Assembly (NCBI RefSeq): GCF_014647915.1
Contig: NZ_BMQC01000007.1
Location: 186,001 to 250,000 of the forward strand
Direction of reading: 5' to 3'
Origin: Pilimelia terevasa
Lineage (GTDB): Bacteria; Actinomycetota; Actinomycetes; Mycobacteriales; Micromonosporaceae
Length of the DNA stretch: 64,000 nucleotides
Shown here piece by piece: positions 26,547 to 34,686 of this stretch. The position numbers and the translations under genes were made by a program. Within the stretch, counting starts at the first letter, position 1. Each line of letters starts with the position of its first letter. The notes beneath the pieces were generated by a model. That model saw only the letters and a list, made by a program, of their open reading frames with translations, made no database searches and was not told where the DNA came from.

Positions 26547-28676
26547 TCAGCGGTAGGCGCTGATGTCCGGCCCGCCCTCGTCCCCGTGCGGGGCGCGGCT
26601 GAAGTCCCAGCCCTCGGTGTTGTCCCGGCCCGGCCGGCCGCCGACCGCGTAGCCGCCGATCTCCTGGCCGCGGCGCCAGCCCTGGAAGTAGCCCGTGGTG
26701 TGGGCGGCGATGCTCGACGCGTCCCGCACGATGCGCAGCGGCCGCTCCTCCTGCAACGGGGAGCCCGGCACCAGGTTGGCCGCCGGCACCCGTCGGGGCA
26801 GGCCCGCCGAGGTCTCCGCGCCGGTCGCCGGCTCGGCTGCCTCCTCGGCCGCCCGCCAGCCGGTGTCGGCCATGAACGACCAGCTCACGTCACTGGCCGT
26901 CGCGTCCCGCCCGGTGAACCAGGCGGACCGGGTGGCCGCGAAGATCAGCAGGTCGCCGTCGCCCTCGCCGCCGATCGCCGCCGCCAGCTCGATCGGCGGC
27001 GGCGGGGGCGTCACCACCCGCAGTCCGGCGCTGTCGGCGGCGCGGGCCGGCAGGTACGCGGCCCCCAGTTCGATGCGCTGGGTGGCGGCCGGCCCCTCCC
27101 GGTGCAGGGCGCTGTCGTCCAGCGGGGCGGGCTCCACCAGCCGCAGCGACGGCGGCTCCGGCGGCAGGTCGTCGGCCTGCCACGGCGGGGTCACCCGGCC
27201 GGTGAAGGTCGGCTGGCGCGGCGGGGCGGGAGCGCTCGGCGGCGGGGGAGGCGGCGGCGCGGGCGCGGTGAACGGCCGCGCGTAGTCGTCCTGCGGGTCG
27301 CCGGAGCCGACCAGCGGCCAGTTGGCGCGGTCCACCAGGGAGCGTTCGCGCGCGGGCGGGTCGGCGGGGCGCCCGTGGGGCACCGGTGCGACCGAGGGCC
27401 GGGCCAGCGGTGCCGGGCCCGGCGGCAGGGCCGGGGGCGCGGGAGCAGCCGCGTCGTCGTCCGCGTCGAGCGGCCGGCGGTCGGTCCGGGAGCGGGCGAT
27501 CGCCGCGCGGGTGAGCCGCGGCTGGAACGGCTGCTCCGGCTCGGCCGGTCCGAGGTGGGCCGCGGGCGCCTCCTCGGCCACCCGGCGCGGCACCGGCGGG
27601 GGCGGCGGGACCGCGCTGCCCGTCCCGCGCTGGGTGGGTACCGGCCCCGAGACGTCGATCGCCGCCGCGGCCGGACGGAACTCCGCCGGCGCCGCCCCGC
27701 GCGTCGGCGGCGTGGTCAACCGGCCCGCCCGGCCGCCGCGGCCCGACAACTCGGCGGCCGGCGCGCGGCGCGGCGCGTTGAGCGCCTGGCGCCGCACCTG
27801 GAACCGGGCACCGGCGACGTGCGCCCGCAGCGTCCCGACCGCCGCCTGGCGGGCCTCGTCGTAGGCCCGGACCGCCGACACGGCCTGCCGGACCATCAGC
27901 GCGGCCGTCTCCGCGCCGGTCGCGTCGCCGCGCTCGGCCTCGGAGACCGCGACCCGCAGCGCGGTCACGGCGGCCTCAAGGGCGGAGGGGTCCACGCCCT
28001 CCGCCGCGCCGAGCCGGGCGAGCGCCGCCTGGCCGGCCCGCCCGCCCACGGCGGCGGCCCGGGCGATGCTCGGCTCGGGCAGGACGTCGAGGACGGCCAG
28101 GCAGGCCGGCGCGGCCGGGTCGGGGAAGGCCCGCAGCGCGGCGGGGAAGAGCTGCCGGAGCAGTTCGCGCAGCGCCTGGCTGGCGGACTGCCGGGCGGCC
28201 ACGAGGACGGCCTGCGCCTGGAGCAGCGGGGCGGCGCCGGCCAGCTCGGCCGGCGGCGGCAGGTGGGCGACCCACAGGGCGCCGGCCTGGACGGCGCGGG
28301 CCAGGCCGACGGCCCGGCGCTCGCCGTCGGCGGCCCCCATCTCCGCGACCGAGTCGTCGTCGGCGAAGCGCTCGGCGTGGTCGCCTGTGGCCTCGTCACC
28401 GGCGACCGCGACGGGCTGTCCGGCGGCGCTGAGCAGGCCCGTGAGCAGGAACTCGCCCCGCTGGGCGGCGACGGCCAGCTCGGCGCTGCCGGCGGTGCGT
28501 ACCGCGAGCAGCGCCGTCAGCCCGGCGTAGCCGTCCGTGTCGTCGGCGACCTCCACGAGGTCGAGGAGGCGCCCGGAGGCGTCGACCACGGCGGCGGTCA
28601 GGGGGGTGTCGGCGGGGGACTCGCCCCCCGCGCCGTCGGTCGCGGCCAGGCCGCAGTACACCCGGACCGTTGCCAC
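26547..28676 (-). CDS. Domesticated IS110-transposase-like protein with a conservon-type C-terminal tail
   Basis: A 709-residue protein. Residues 1-230 follow the layout of IS110-family (DEDD) transposases: an opening YCGLAATDG..VVDASGRLL, a middle DGERRAVGLARAVQAG, and LRELLRQLFPAALRAF followed by a helical stretch, as in actinomycete IS110 proteins. Acidic catalytic positions look degenerate and there is no IS110 C-terminal serine domain. Residues 320-560 are a Pro/Arg-rich linker. Residues 575-700 (IFAATRSAWF, GWRAAEE, AGLPRRVPAANLVPG) clearly resemble the tail of the conservon kinase next door. GTG 28676 has GGGGAGGAGG upstream. No terminal inverted repeats were seen. Probably a cytoplasmic scaffold or regulator; that is inference. 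Confidence 0.7.
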   Translation of the reverse strand: MATVRVYCGLAATDGAGGESPADTPLTAAVVDASGRLLDLVEVADDTDGYAGLTALLAVRTAGSAELAVAAQRGEFLLTGLLSAAGQPVAVAGDEATGDHAERFADDDSVAEMGAADGERRAVGLARAVQAGALWVAHLPPPAELAGAAPLLQAQAVLVAARQSASQALRELLRQLFPAALRAFPDPAAPACLAVLDVLPEPSIARAAAVGGRAGQAALARLGAAEGVDPSALEAAVTALRVAVSEAERGDATGAETAALMVRQAVSAVRAYDEARQAAVGTLRAHVAGARFQVRRQALNAPRRAPAAELSGRGGRAGRLTTPPTRGAAPAEFRPAAAAIDVSGPVPTQRGTGSAVPPPPPVPRRVAEEAPAAHLGPAEPEQPFQPRLTRAAIARSRTDRRPLDADDDAAAPAPPALPPGPAPLARPSVAPVPHGRPADPPARERSLVDRANWPLVGSGDPQDDYARPFTAPAPPPPPPPSAPAPPRQPTFTGRVTPPWQADDLPPEPPSLRLVEPAPLDDSALHREGPAATQRIELGAAYLPARAADSAGLRVVTPPPPPIELAAAIGGEGDGDLLIFAATRSAWFTGRDATASDVSWSFMADTGWRAAEEAAEPATGAETSAGLPRRVPAANLVPGSPLQEERPLRIVRDASSIAAHTTGYFQGWRRGQEIGGYAVGGRPGRDNTEGWDFSRAPHGDEGGPDISAYR

Positions 28677-28736
28677 GCCCTCGCCTCCTCCCCGACACCC
28701 CGTTCGTGCCGACGATTGATGCTGCCTGGTGTGGGG

Positions 28737-29672
28737 TCAGTCGCGCCAGTCCACAACGGCCGAGATCTTGCCGATAATCGTGCGCCAGCCGAGACTTGCC
28801 TGCTGTGCCCCGATTTTCCGCATCCGTCGGCGCCCGAAGTAGCCGCGCATCCCGCCGTCGGAGGCGGCCCGCATCGCGTCGTCCAGGTCGTCCAGCGGCG
28901 AGCCGGGCGACAGGGCGGTGAGGACGGGGCGCAGCCGCAGCGCGTACCCGAGATCGCGCGCCACCTCGCCGGAGCGGATGAGCAGGTCGAGGTCCCAGGT
29001 GTCGTGGCCGCCGCGGAGATTCTCCACAACCAGGTCTAATTCGTACATGTCATCGCGACCGACGACAATGTCCTCCGGCGTGACGCCCTCGGCCATGTCC
29101 GCCCACGTGCCCAGGTCGCTCAGGTCGTGCGGGGCACCCGAGCGGATAAACGAGACGAGGGCCTCGGGGGTTTTGAACAGCAGCAGAGAACCACGGTGCG
29201 TGAGGAAGAACGGGACCTCCTCGTCGCCGCCCGGCTCCTCCTCGGCGTCGTCGGCCCCGGCGTCCCCGGCCTCGTCAGCGCCCTCCGCGGCGGCGGGCTC
29301 GGCGTCCTTCGCCGCGTCCTCGCCGGCCTTGGACTTCCTGCCCTTCGGGTCGGCGTCGGCCGCCTCGGCGGCCTCCTCCTCGGCGAGCGCGGCGGCGAAC
29401 TCCTCGTCCAGGATGACGACTTCCTCGTCGTCCTCCTCGGGCGCGCTGAACAGGTCCTCGTCCAGTTCGCGGCCCTCGACGTCCGTGCCCGGCAGGCTGG
29501 CCGAGGGCTGGTACGTGCGCAGGGTGTACCCGGCGCCGGCGGGCAGCGCGATCTCGACCGGGGTGAGGCCGCTGGCGGTCCACAGTGCCCGTGGGGTGTC
29601 GTCCGCGCGCACGTCCTCGGCCGGTGCCCCGGACTCGTCGGCGTCGGACCTCATCGGCGACGTGTCGGCCAC
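28737..29672 (-). CDS. Conserved hypothetical protein with an acidic linker
   Basis: A 311-residue protein I cannot assign. The first 65 residues include LWTASGLTPVEIALPAGAGY and TLRTYQP. Residues 75-155 are a long Glu/Asp/Ala-rich low-complexity stretch with one Lys-rich patch. The C-terminal 150 residues are folded-looking: FFLTHRGSLLLFKTPEALVSFI, DIVVGRDDMYELDLVVENL, GHDTWDLDLLIRSG and a basic RGYFGRRRMRKIG. GTG 29672 is chosen because GGAGG lies five bases upstream; an open frame continues to 29732. TAGGGT near 29735 (minus strand) could be its -10. It is upstream of, and on the same strand as, the IS110-like gene, 60 bases apart. Confidence 0.7.
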   Translation of the reverse strand: MADTSPMRSDADESGAPAEDVRADDTPRALWTASGLTPVEIALPAGAGYTLRTYQPSASLPGTDVEGRELDEDLFSAPEEDDEEVVILDEEFAAALAEEEAAEAADADPKGRKSKAGEDAAKDAEPAAAEGADEAGDAGADDAEEEPGGDEEVPFFLTHRGSLLLFKTPEALVSFIRSGAPHDLSDLGTWADMAEGVTPEDIVVGRDDMYELDLVVENLRGGHDTWDLDLLIRSGEVARDLGYALRLRPVLTALSPGSPLDDLDDAMRAASDGGMRGYFGRRRMRKIGAQQASLGWRTIIGKISAVVDWRD

Positions 29673-29782
29673 GGTGACCTCCGTTAGATCTGCGATTGGG
29701 GCCCGGCGGGCCGCACGTGATACGTCGCACACACCCTAGTAGCCGCGGGCCGCCCCCGGGTGGCCGCCCCGAGGATCACCGG

Positions 29783-30604
29783 TCACCGGCCCTTCGGGTG
29801 CCAGACCGTCTTCGTCTCCAGCCAGGCGGCCAGCCGCCCGGTGCCGGGGTCGGCGGCGAAGTCCTCGGGGGCGGGGCGGCGGACCCGGGTCAGCGTCTCG
29901 GCCGCCGCGGACTCGCACTCCCGGGCCAGGTCGGCGTCGGTCAGGCCGGTGAGGTCGAGGCCGTCGACGTCGCGGTGCGCGGCCAGCCACGGGGCGGTCT
30001 CCGCGGCCCGGCCGGTCAGCAGGTTGACGACGCCGCCCGGTACGTCGGCGGTGGCGACCGCCTCGGCCAGGGTGAGGGCCGCCGCCGGGTGCGCCGCGGC
30101 GGCCAGGACGACGGCGGTGTTGCCGGTGACGACCGCCGGCGCCAGCACGCTCGTGAGCGCCAGCAGCGGCCCGTCGGCCGGGGCGACGACCCCGACCACG
30201 CCCAGCGGCTCGGGGACGGACAGGTTGAAGTACGGCCCGGCGACGGCGTTGGCGTTGCCGCGCACCTGGGCCACCTTGTCGGCCCAGCCGGCGTACCAGA
30301 CCCACCGGTCGACGGCCGCCGCGACCTCCGCCGCGGCGACGCCCAGCGCGCCGAACTCCGCCGCCCGCGCCTCCAGCATCTCCGCCACCCGGTACAGGAT
30401 CTGGCCGCGCAGGTACGGCGTCGCGCCCGCCCAGCCGGGCTGGGCGGCCCGCGCGGCGACGACGGCGTCGCGCAGGTCCTTGCGGGAGGCCAGTGCCACG
30501 TTCGCTCCCCGCACCTCGTAGGTCCGCCCCGACTCGCTGCGCGGGAAGGCCCCGCCGACGAACAGCTTGTACGTCTTGCGCACCGCCAGCCGGCCGGCGG
30601 GCAC
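29783..30604 (-). CDS. Truncated, catalytically incomplete aldehyde dehydrogenase-like protein
   Basis: A 273-residue protein covering only the NAD-binding half of an aldehyde dehydrogenase (KTYKLFVGGAFPRSESGR, RGQILYRVAEMLEAR, PEPLGVVGVVAPADGPLLAL). It lacks the catalytic Cys and the general-base Glu, and the usual PWNFP reads PADGP. It directly follows a full-length ALDH (separated by 16 bases with this start), so it may be a partner subunit. Start GTG 30604 has GGAG about six bases upstream; the open frame also allows TTG 30628, overlapping the previous gene. I recall a similar short/long ALDH pair next to deoC in Streptomyces. It is not obviously a decaying pseudogene, since the frame and codon bias are intact. 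Confidence 0.82.
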   Translation of the reverse strand: MPAGRLAVRKTYKLFVGGAFPRSESGRTYEVRGANVALASRKDLRDAVVAARAAQPGWAGATPYLRGQILYRVAEMLEARAAEFGALGVAAAEVAAAVDRWVWYAGWADKVAQVRGNANAVAGPYFNLSVPEPLGVVGVVAPADGPLLALTSVLAPAVVTGNTAVVLAAAAHPAAALTLAEAVATADVPGGVVNLLTGRAAETAPWLAAHRDVDGLDLTGLTDADLARECESAAAETLTRVRRPAPEDFAADPGTGRLAAWLETKTVWHPKGR

Positions 30605-30620
30605 CCCCGGCTCCGCCGAC

Positions 30621-32048
30621 TCAGGCAAGGTAGCTCTCCAGACCGTGTCGGCCGCCCTCGCGCCCGTAGCCGGACTCCCGGTACCCGCCGAACGGCGAGG
30701 CCGGGTCGAAGACGTTGAACGTGTTGGCCCACACCACCCCGGCCCGGAGCCGGTCGGCCATGGCCAGGATCCGCGAGCCCTTCTCCGTCCACACCCCGGC
30801 CGACAGCCCGTACGGCGTGTTGTTGGCCTTGGCGACCGCCTCGTCGGCGGTGCGGAAGGTGAGGACCGACAGCACCGGCCCGAAGATCTCCTCGCGCGCG
30901 ATCCGGTGCGCGGTGGACACCCCGGTGAAGACCGTCGGCGCGAACCAGTACCCCCGCTCGGGCAGCGCGCAGGGCGGGGACCAGCGCTGCGCGCCCTCCG
31001 CCTCGCCGGCCTCGGCCAGGGCGGTGATCCGGGCGAGCTGCGCGGCGGAGTTGATCGCGCCGAGGTCGGTGTTCTTGTCCATCGGGTCGCCGACGCGCAG
31101 CCGGGCGACCCGCCGCCGCAGCGCGTCCAGCACCTCGTCGTGCACCGACTCCTGGACCAGCAGCCGGGAGCCGGCGCAGCAGACGTGCCCCTGGTTGAAG
31201 AAGATGCCCTGCACGATGCCCTCGACCGCCTGGTCGACCGGGGCGTCGTCGAAGACGATGTTGGCGGCCTTGCCGCCCAGCTCCAGGGTCAGGCGCCTGG
31301 TCGTGCCGGCGAGCGCCCGGGCGATCTGCCGCCCCACCGCCGTCGACCCGGTGAAGGCGACCTTGTCCACGCCCCCGTGCGCGGCCAGCGCCGCCCCGAC
31401 CGCCCCGTCGCCGGTGACCATGTTGACCACGCCCGGCGGCAGGTCCGCTTGCCGGCACACCTCCGCGAACAGCAGGGCGGTCAGCGGGGTCGTCTCCGCC
31501 GGCTTGAGGACGACGGTGTTGCCGCAGGCCAGCGCGGGCGCGATCTTCCAGGCGAGCATGAGCAGCGGGAAGTTCCAGGGGATCACCTGCGCGGCCACGC
31601 CCAGCGGCGCCGGGGCGTCGCCGAACCCGGCGTACCGCAGCTTGTCGGCCCAGCCCGCGTGGTAGAAGAAGTGCGCCGCCGCCAGGGGCACGTCGGTGTC
31701 CCGCGACTCGCGGATGGGCTTGCCGTTGTCCAGCGTCTCCAGGACGGCGAACTCCCGCGCCCGCTCCTGCAGGATCCGCGCGATGCGGAACAGGTACTTG
31801 GCCCGCTCGGCGCCCGGCATCGGCCCCCAGACGGCGGCGTACGCGGCGCGGGCGGCCCGGACCGCCCGGTCGACGTCCGCGGCGTCCGCCTCGGCGACCT
31901 CGGCCAGGACCTCCTCGGTGGCCGGGTTGACCGTCTTGCGGGACCCGCCGGCCGCGGGCGCGACGAACTCGCCGCCGACGAACAGCCCGTAGTGCGACCG
32001 CAGGTCGACGACGGCGGGGGACTCGGGGGCGGGCGCGTACGCGAACAT
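30621..32048 (-). CDS. Aldehyde dehydrogenase, NAD(P)-dependent
   Basis: A full-length 475-residue ALDH. The oxyanion Asn159 in PWNFP, the coenzyme loop FTGSTAVG (about 232-239), the general base Glu256 in LELGGK and the nucleophile Cys290 in QGHVCCAGSR are all present. It oxidises an aldehyde to the acid; next to deoC, acetaldehyde from deoxyribose-5-phosphate cleavage is the attractive substrate, which is inference. ATG 32048 starts two bases from the deoC stop and the truncated ALDH follows, so deoC-ALDH-ALDH' form one operon. Confidence 0.94.
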   Translation of the reverse strand: MFAYAPAPESPAVVDLRSHYGLFVGGEFVAPAAGGSRKTVNPATEEVLAEVAEADAADVDRAVRAARAAYAAVWGPMPGAERAKYLFRIARILQERAREFAVLETLDNGKPIRESRDTDVPLAAAHFFYHAGWADKLRYAGFGDAPAPLGVAAQVIPWNFPLLMLAWKIAPALACGNTVVLKPAETTPLTALLFAEVCRQADLPPGVVNMVTGDGAVGAALAAHGGVDKVAFTGSTAVGRQIARALAGTTRRLTLELGGKAANIVFDDAPVDQAVEGIVQGIFFNQGHVCCAGSRLLVQESVHDEVLDALRRRVARLRVGDPMDKNTDLGAINSAAQLARITALAEAGEAEGAQRWSPPCALPERGYWFAPTVFTGVSTAHRIAREEIFGPVLSVLTFRTADEAVAKANNTPYGLSAGVWTEKGSRILAMADRLRAGVVWANTFNVFDPASPFGGYRESGYGREGGRHGLESYLA

Positions 32049-32049
32049 G

Positions 32050-33087
32050 TCAGTCCACCGTCACGTAGTCGGGGCCGTGGTACGCGCCGGTGGCCAGCTT
32101 GGCGCGTTGCAGGAGCAGGTCGTTGAGCAGGCTGGAGGCGCCGAACCGGAACCAGCGCGGCGACAGCCACGGCGCGCCGACGGTCTCCTCGACCAGCACC
32201 AGGTACCGCAGCGCCTCCTTCGTGGTGCGGATGCCCCCGGCCGCCTTGACGCCGACCTGCCGCCCGGTCGCCGCGCGGAAGTCGCGGACGGCCTCCAGCA
32301 TCACCAGCACCGTCGGCGTCGTGGCCGCGGGCGAGATCTTGCCGGTCGAGGTCTTGACGAAGTCCGCGCCCGCGAGCATCGCCAGCCAGGAGGCGCGCCG
32401 GACCTGGTCCAGGGAGCCGAGTTCGCCGGTCTCCAGGATCACCTTCAGGTGGGCCGGGCCGCACTCGCGCCGGACCGCGGCGATCTCGTCGTGCACCTGC
32501 GCGTACCGGCCGGACAGGAAGGCCCCCCGGCTGATCACCATGTCGATCTCGTCGGCGCCCGCGGCGACGGCCGCGCGGGTGTCGGCCAGCTTCACGGCCG
32601 TCGGGGCCTGCCCCGAGGGGAAGGCGGTGGCGACACTGGCCAGGTGCACGTCGGTACCGCGCAGGGCCGCGGCGGCGGTGGCGACCATCGACGGGTACAC
32701 GCACACCGCGGCGACCGGCGGGCAGCCGGGGTCGGCCGGGTCGGGGCGCCGGGCCTTGGCACACAGCGAGCGCACCCGGCCGTCGGTGTCGGCACCCTCC
32801 AGAGTGGTGAGGTCCAGCATCCGGATGGCCAGGTCGACCGCGTACGCCTTGGCGGTCGTCTTCACCGACCGGGTGGCGAGCTGCGCGGTGCGCCGGGCGG
32901 CGCCGACCTCGTCCACGCCGGGCAGGCCGTGCAGGAAGCCGCGCAGCGCCCGGTCGGTGCGGCCGACGTCCGCGAGCACCGGCCCGTCCCCGCCCACCGG
33001 TCGGCCCCTGCCCACCGGCCCGGCGTCGCCTGTCGGCCCGTCCCCGCCCACCGGTCCGGCGCCGTCCGCGGACTGTGTGGCCACCAT
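32050..33087 (-). CDS. deoC: Deoxyribose-phosphate aldolase
   Basis: A 345-residue class I aldolase that splits 2-deoxyribose-5-phosphate into glyceraldehyde-3-phosphate and acetaldehyde. The Schiff-base lysine motif FVKTSTGK and the downstream VGVKAAGGIRT are present, as is the substrate segment EIDMVISRGAFLSG. The first 36 residues are a Gly/Pro/Asp repeat (GGDGPTG, GRGRPVGGDGPV) encoded by a 22-bp direct repeat and are not part of the enzyme. GTG 32979 is an in-frame alternative start that would omit this tail. It leads the deoC-ALDH-ALDH' operon and is divergent from upp. Confidence 0.93.
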   Translation of the reverse strand: MVATQSADGAGPVGGDGPTGDAGPVGRGRPVGGDGPVLADVGRTDRALRGFLHGLPGVDEVGAARRTAQLATRSVKTTAKAYAVDLAIRMLDLTTLEGADTDGRVRSLCAKARRPDPADPGCPPVAAVCVYPSMVATAAAALRGTDVHLASVATAFPSGQAPTAVKLADTRAAVAAGADEIDMVISRGAFLSGRYAQVHDEIAAVRRECGPAHLKVILETGELGSLDQVRRASWLAMLAGADFVKTSTGKISPAATTPTVLVMLEAVRDFRAATGRQVGVKAAGGIRTTKEALRYLVLVEETVGAPWLSPRWFRFGASSLLNDLLLQRAKLATGAYHGPDYVTVD

Positions 33088-33134
33088 GCCGGGAAGTCTA
33101 CGCCCGCCGCCGCGCCGGGCCGGGGCGGCGGCGG

Positions 33135-33140
33135 TAGCGT
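33135..33140 (+). promoter_or_regulatory. -10 element of leaderless upp promoter
   Basis: TAGCGT at 33135-33140 ends six bases before the upp GTG at 33147; no Shine-Dalgarno. deoC diverges from the other side of this 59-base gap. Confidence 0.55.
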
Positions 33141-33146
33141 GGCCGG

Positions 33147-33791
33147 GTGGACGTACAGGTGGTGGACAATCCCCTCGCGCAGGCCCGGCTGACGGTCCTG
33201 CGGGACGCCCGGACCGAACCGGCGGCCTTCCGCGCCGCCCTGACCGAGCTCACCACGATGCTGGTGTACGAGGCGGCGCGGGCGTTCCCGTTCTCCACCT
33301 ATCCGATCCGGACCCCCGTCGCCCCTACCGAGGGCACCCGGCTGGCCAGGCCGCCGCTGCTGGTACCGGTGCTGCGGGCCGGGCTGGGGATGGCCGACGC
33401 GGCATTGGCGCTGCTGCCGGGCTGCCAGATGGGCTTCGTCGGCCTGGCGCGGGACGAGGAGACGTTCGCGCCGCGGGCGTACCTGGAGAGCCTGCCGAGC
33501 GACCTCACCGGCCTGCCGGCGCTGGTCCTGGACCCGATGCTGGCCACCGGCGGCTCGCTGGAGCACTGCTGCCGGCTGCTGGTGGCGCGCGGCTGCGCCG
33601 ACATCACGGTCCTGTGCGTGCTGGCCGCGCCGGAGGGCATCGCCCGGCTGACGGCCGCGGACCTGCCGCTGCGCCTGGTCACCGCCGCCGTCGACGACCG
33701 CCTCGACGCGCGCAGGTTCATCGTCCCGGGGCTCGGCGACGCGGGCGACCGGCAGTTCGGGTTGATGCCGCCGGCCCTTCCGGACCGCTGA
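33147..33791 (+). CDS. upp: Uracil phosphoribosyltransferase
   Basis: A 214-residue type I phosphoribosyltransferase making UMP from uracil and PRPP. The PRPP loop [13 protein letters not shown] (about 127-138) is canonical, as are [12 protein letters not shown] and the C-terminal uracil-binding [12 protein letters not shown]. The GTG at 33147 follows a -10-like TAGCGT by six bases, so the mRNA is likely leaderless. It completes pyrimidine base salvage begun by the importer, cdd and deoA. Confidence 0.96.
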   Translation: MDVQVVDNPLAQARLTVLRDARTEPAAFRAALTELTTMLVYEAARAFPFSTYPIRTPVAPTEGTRLARPPLLVPVLRAGLGMADAALALLPGCQMGFVGLARDEETFAPRAYLESLPSDLTGLPALVLDPMLATGGSLEHCCRLLVARGCADITVLCVLAAPEGIARLTAADLPLRLVTAAVDDRLDARRFIVPGLGDAGDRQFGLMPPALPDR

Positions 33792-33906
33792 CGGCGGAGA
33801 CCGGCCGGCCCCGGACGGCGCATCACGGAAGATTTGTTGATCAACCGGGCCGTCGGAGGAGGGCAGGGGTGGGAGACGGCGGCCGGGCCGCGTAGCGTAG
33901 GCGGAC

Positions 33907-34632
33907 ATGGAGCGGGTTGCGCTGGCCGAAGAGCTGCTGTTACTGGCGTACGACGACGAGACCGGCAAGGCGACCGGCTCGCGGATCGGACTGGACCTGG
34001 GGATGTCGGCGGCCGTCCTGGTCGACCTGGCCCTCGCGGGCCGCCTGGCCCTGGACGGGCCGCGCCTGCGCACGGTCGACGACGCCCCCACCGGCGAGGC
34101 GATCGCCGACGGCGTGCTGCGGCGGATCGCGGCCGACGCCCCGCAGACGCCGGCCGGTTGGCTTCAGCGGCTGCGCCACGGCCTGCGCGACGCGCTGCTC
34201 GGCGACCTGTGCGCCCGCGGCGTCGTGCGCGACGTGGACGAGACGGCCATGGAGGTCATCCACCTGCACCGGTACCCGGTGGTCGACACGACCGTCGAGC
34301 GGGACGTGCGGTCCCGGCTGACCGCCGCGCTGACCAACGCCGACGTGTCGGTGGACGAGCGCACCGCCGCCCTGGCGGCCCTGGTCGCGGCCACCCGGAT
34401 GGAGCCGGTCCTGCACCTGCCGGCCGGCGAGGTCCCCGCCGCGCACGCCCGGCTGGAGGAGATCGCCGCCCGGGCCGGGTTCGCCGACTCCGCGCCGGCC
34501 GAGTCGATCGTCCGCCCGTCCGTGGCGGCGCTGATCGGCGCGCTGTGCCGGGCCATCGACACCGCGCTGGGCCGCCCGCCGGCCCAGCGCGCCGCGGCCG
34601 ACACCCCGGCCCCGGCCGACCGACCCGGCTGA
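33907..34632 (+). CDS. GPP34 (GOLPH3) family phosphoprotein
   Basis: A 241-residue protein with the GPP34 pattern: LAEELLLLAYDDETGK, LDLGMSAAVLVDLALAGRL, then a helical middle, an RYPVVD segment and DERTAALAALVAATRM. The eukaryotic relative GOLPH3 binds phosphatidylinositol-4-phosphate in the Golgi; the many actinobacterial copies have no known role, though membrane lipid association is suspected. ATG 33907 lies eight bases after the -10-like TAGCGT (33893-33898), with no convincing ribosome binding site. It converges with the phospho-sugar mutase across a hairpin. Confidence 0.9.
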   Translation: MERVALAEELLLLAYDDETGKATGSRIGLDLGMSAAVLVDLALAGRLALDGPRLRTVDDAPTGEAIADGVLRRIAADAPQTPAGWLQRLRHGLRDALLGDLCARGVVRDVDETAMEVIHLHRYPVVDTTVERDVRSRLTAALTNADVSVDERTAALAALVAATRMEPVLHLPAGEVPAAHARLEEIAARAGFADSAPAESIVRPSVAALIGALCRAIDTALGRPPAQRAAADTPAPADRPG

Positions 34633-34642
34633 GCCTCCGGCC

Positions 34643-34684
34643 CGTCGCCTGCGCCTGCGGCCCGCGGGAAGCGGGTCGGCGACG
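34643..34684. terminator. Nested hairpin between convergent genes (bidirectional terminator candidate)
   Basis: CGTCGCC (34643-34649) pairs with GGCGACG (34678-34684), enclosing CCCGC (34661-34665) and GCGGG (34671-34675). It fills the 54-base gap between the GPP34 gene and the convergent phospho-sugar mutase. Confidence 0.45.
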
Positions 34685-34686
34685 CC

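Noticed and set aside
26541-26562. tRNA-like string GGCTCAGCGGTAGGCG
   Set aside because: It resembles a tRNA D-arm by chance; it is the 3' end of the IS110-like gene plus its stop, and no acceptor, anticodon or T arm follows.
26547-28676. Active IS110 insertion sequence
   Set aside because: Catalytic positions look degenerate, the C-terminal domain is replaced, and no terminal repeats or target duplications were seen.
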